From assembly GCA_947307505.1 (NCBI GenBank), contig CAMZJG010000050.1:1-6951 (forward strand): a stretch of 6,951 bases of DNA. Direction: 5' to 3'. Positions within the stretch are counted from its first letter, which is position 1; the number at the start of each line of letters is the position of its first letter. The notes under the pieces are model-generated. The model did no database searches. It was not told the DNA's origin and saw nothing but the letters and a program-made list of their open reading frames with translations. A program made the position numbers and the translations under genes. Shown piece after piece: positions 6,388 through 6,951 of the stretch. This DNA is from an uncultured Clostridia bacterium (GTDB lineage Bacteria > Bacillota_A > Clostridia > Oscillospirales > Oscillospiraceae).

Positions 6388-6951
6388 TCAGAAATCCGCG
6401 CTGCCGGTGGTCCGGGGGAAGGGGATCACATCCCGGATGTTCGACACCCCGGTGAGGTACATGATGAGGCGCTCGAAGCCCAGGCCGAAGCCCGCGTGCT
6501 TCGTCCCGCCGTACCGCCGCAGGTCCAGGTACCACTGGTAGCCGGACTTGTCCAGTCCCAGCTCGTCCATACGCTGTTCCAGCAGATCCAGCCGTTCCTC
6601 TCTCTGGCTGCCGCCGATGATCTCTCCGATGCCGGGGGCCAGGCAGTCCACCGCCGCCACAGTCTTCCCATCCTCGTTCAGGCGCATGTAAAAGGCCTTG
6701 ATCTCCTTGGGATAATCCGTCACGAACACCGGCTTGCCGAAATGCTTCTCGCTCAAGTAGCGCTCGTGTTCCGTCTGCAGGTCGCAGCCCCAGGAGACGG
6801 GATACTTGAAGTCCTCCCCGCTCTTCTGCAGGATGTCGATGGCCTCGGTATAGCTCACCCGGGCGAAGTCCGAGGAGGCCACCAGCTCCAGCCGGTCCCT
6901 GAGGCCCTTATCCACAAAGCTGTTGAGGAATTCGATCTCCTGGCCGCACTT
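6388..6951 (-). CDS. asnS: Asparaginyl-tRNA synthetase (C-terminal part; N-terminus beyond right edge)
   Basis: Class II aminoacyl-tRNA synthetase that charges tRNA-Asn with asparagine using ATP. Only the C-terminal 187 residues of a roughly 460-residue enzyme are in the window, and the frame is open to the right edge. The fragment covers the catalytic domain. In order it shows [15 protein letters not shown], the AsnRS-typical [56 protein letters not shown], and class II motif 3 [15 protein letters not shown] with the motif Arg at about residue 161 of the fragment. It ends in [10 protein letters not shown] followed by a short tail. These segments separate AsnRS from AspRS, LysRS and AspRS/AsnRS hybrids. 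The gene converges with the nucleotidyltransferase gene and has its own terminator just downstream. Confidence 0.97.
   Translation of the reverse strand, partial: KCGQEIEFLNSFVDKGLRDRLELVASSDFARVSYTEAIDILQKSGEDFKYPVSWGCDLQTEHERYLSEKHFGKPVFVTDYPKEIKAFYMRLNEDGKTVAAVDCLAPGIGEIIGGSQREERLDLLEQRMDELGLDKSGYQWYLDLRRYGGTKHAGFGLGFERLIMYLTGVSNIRDVIPFPRTTGSADF

Overview
The window looks like a chromosomal fragment of a GC-rich Firmicute, most likely a Clostridia/Oscillospirales-type gut bacterium. The evidence is strong AGGAGG-type ribosome binding sites, sigma-A-like promoter spacing, the Firmicutes gene order gdpP-rplI-dnaB, and a clostridial/cyanobacterial-style nucleotidyltransferase-phosphomannomutase fusion. 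The lineage is inferred from gene content and style only.

Layout. Positions 1-3576 hold a minus-strand operon, transcribed right to left: gdpP (membrane-bound c-di-AMP phosphodiesterase, complete), rplI (ribosomal protein bL9, complete; its start overlaps the gdpP stop as ATGA) and dnaB (replicative helicase, with the C-terminus beyond the left edge). A good sigma-A-type promoter for this operon lies at 3626-3654. Positions 3577-3993 are a divergent intergenic region. It carries a 32-bp perfect direct repeat (3739-3770 and 3976-4007) around a hairpin-rich 205-bp segment. Positions 3994-6252 on the plus strand encode a 752-residue protein with an apparently intact sugar-1-phosphate nucleotidyltransferase domain, a left-handed beta-helix hexapeptide region, and a phosphohexomutase-like C-terminal half that lacks the catalytic motifs. 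A rho-independent terminator (6332-6369, minus strand) follows the 3' end of asnS (asparaginyl-tRNA synthetase, C-terminal 187 residues, entering from the right edge), which converges on the nucleotidyltransferase gene.

How the genes fit together. The left operon joins second-messenger turnover, translation and replication, an arrangement known from Bacillus and relatives (gdpP/yybT-rplI-dnaC). The nucleotidyltransferase fusion probably supplies or regulates an activated sugar for cell-envelope polysaccharide, but the sugar cannot be read from sequence. asnS is ordinary housekeeping.

Most notable points. First, the ribosome binding site, start codon and first five codons of the nucleotidyltransferase gene are duplicated exactly on both sides of the 205-bp insert, as if a small element inserted into the start of the gene while leaving a working copy of that start downstream. 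Second, the fused mutase half looks like a pseudoenzyme. Third, GdpP has Asn where a His is expected in its DHHA1 GGGGH motif. No complete new multi-gene system is visible; the insert is the best candidate for something undescribed.
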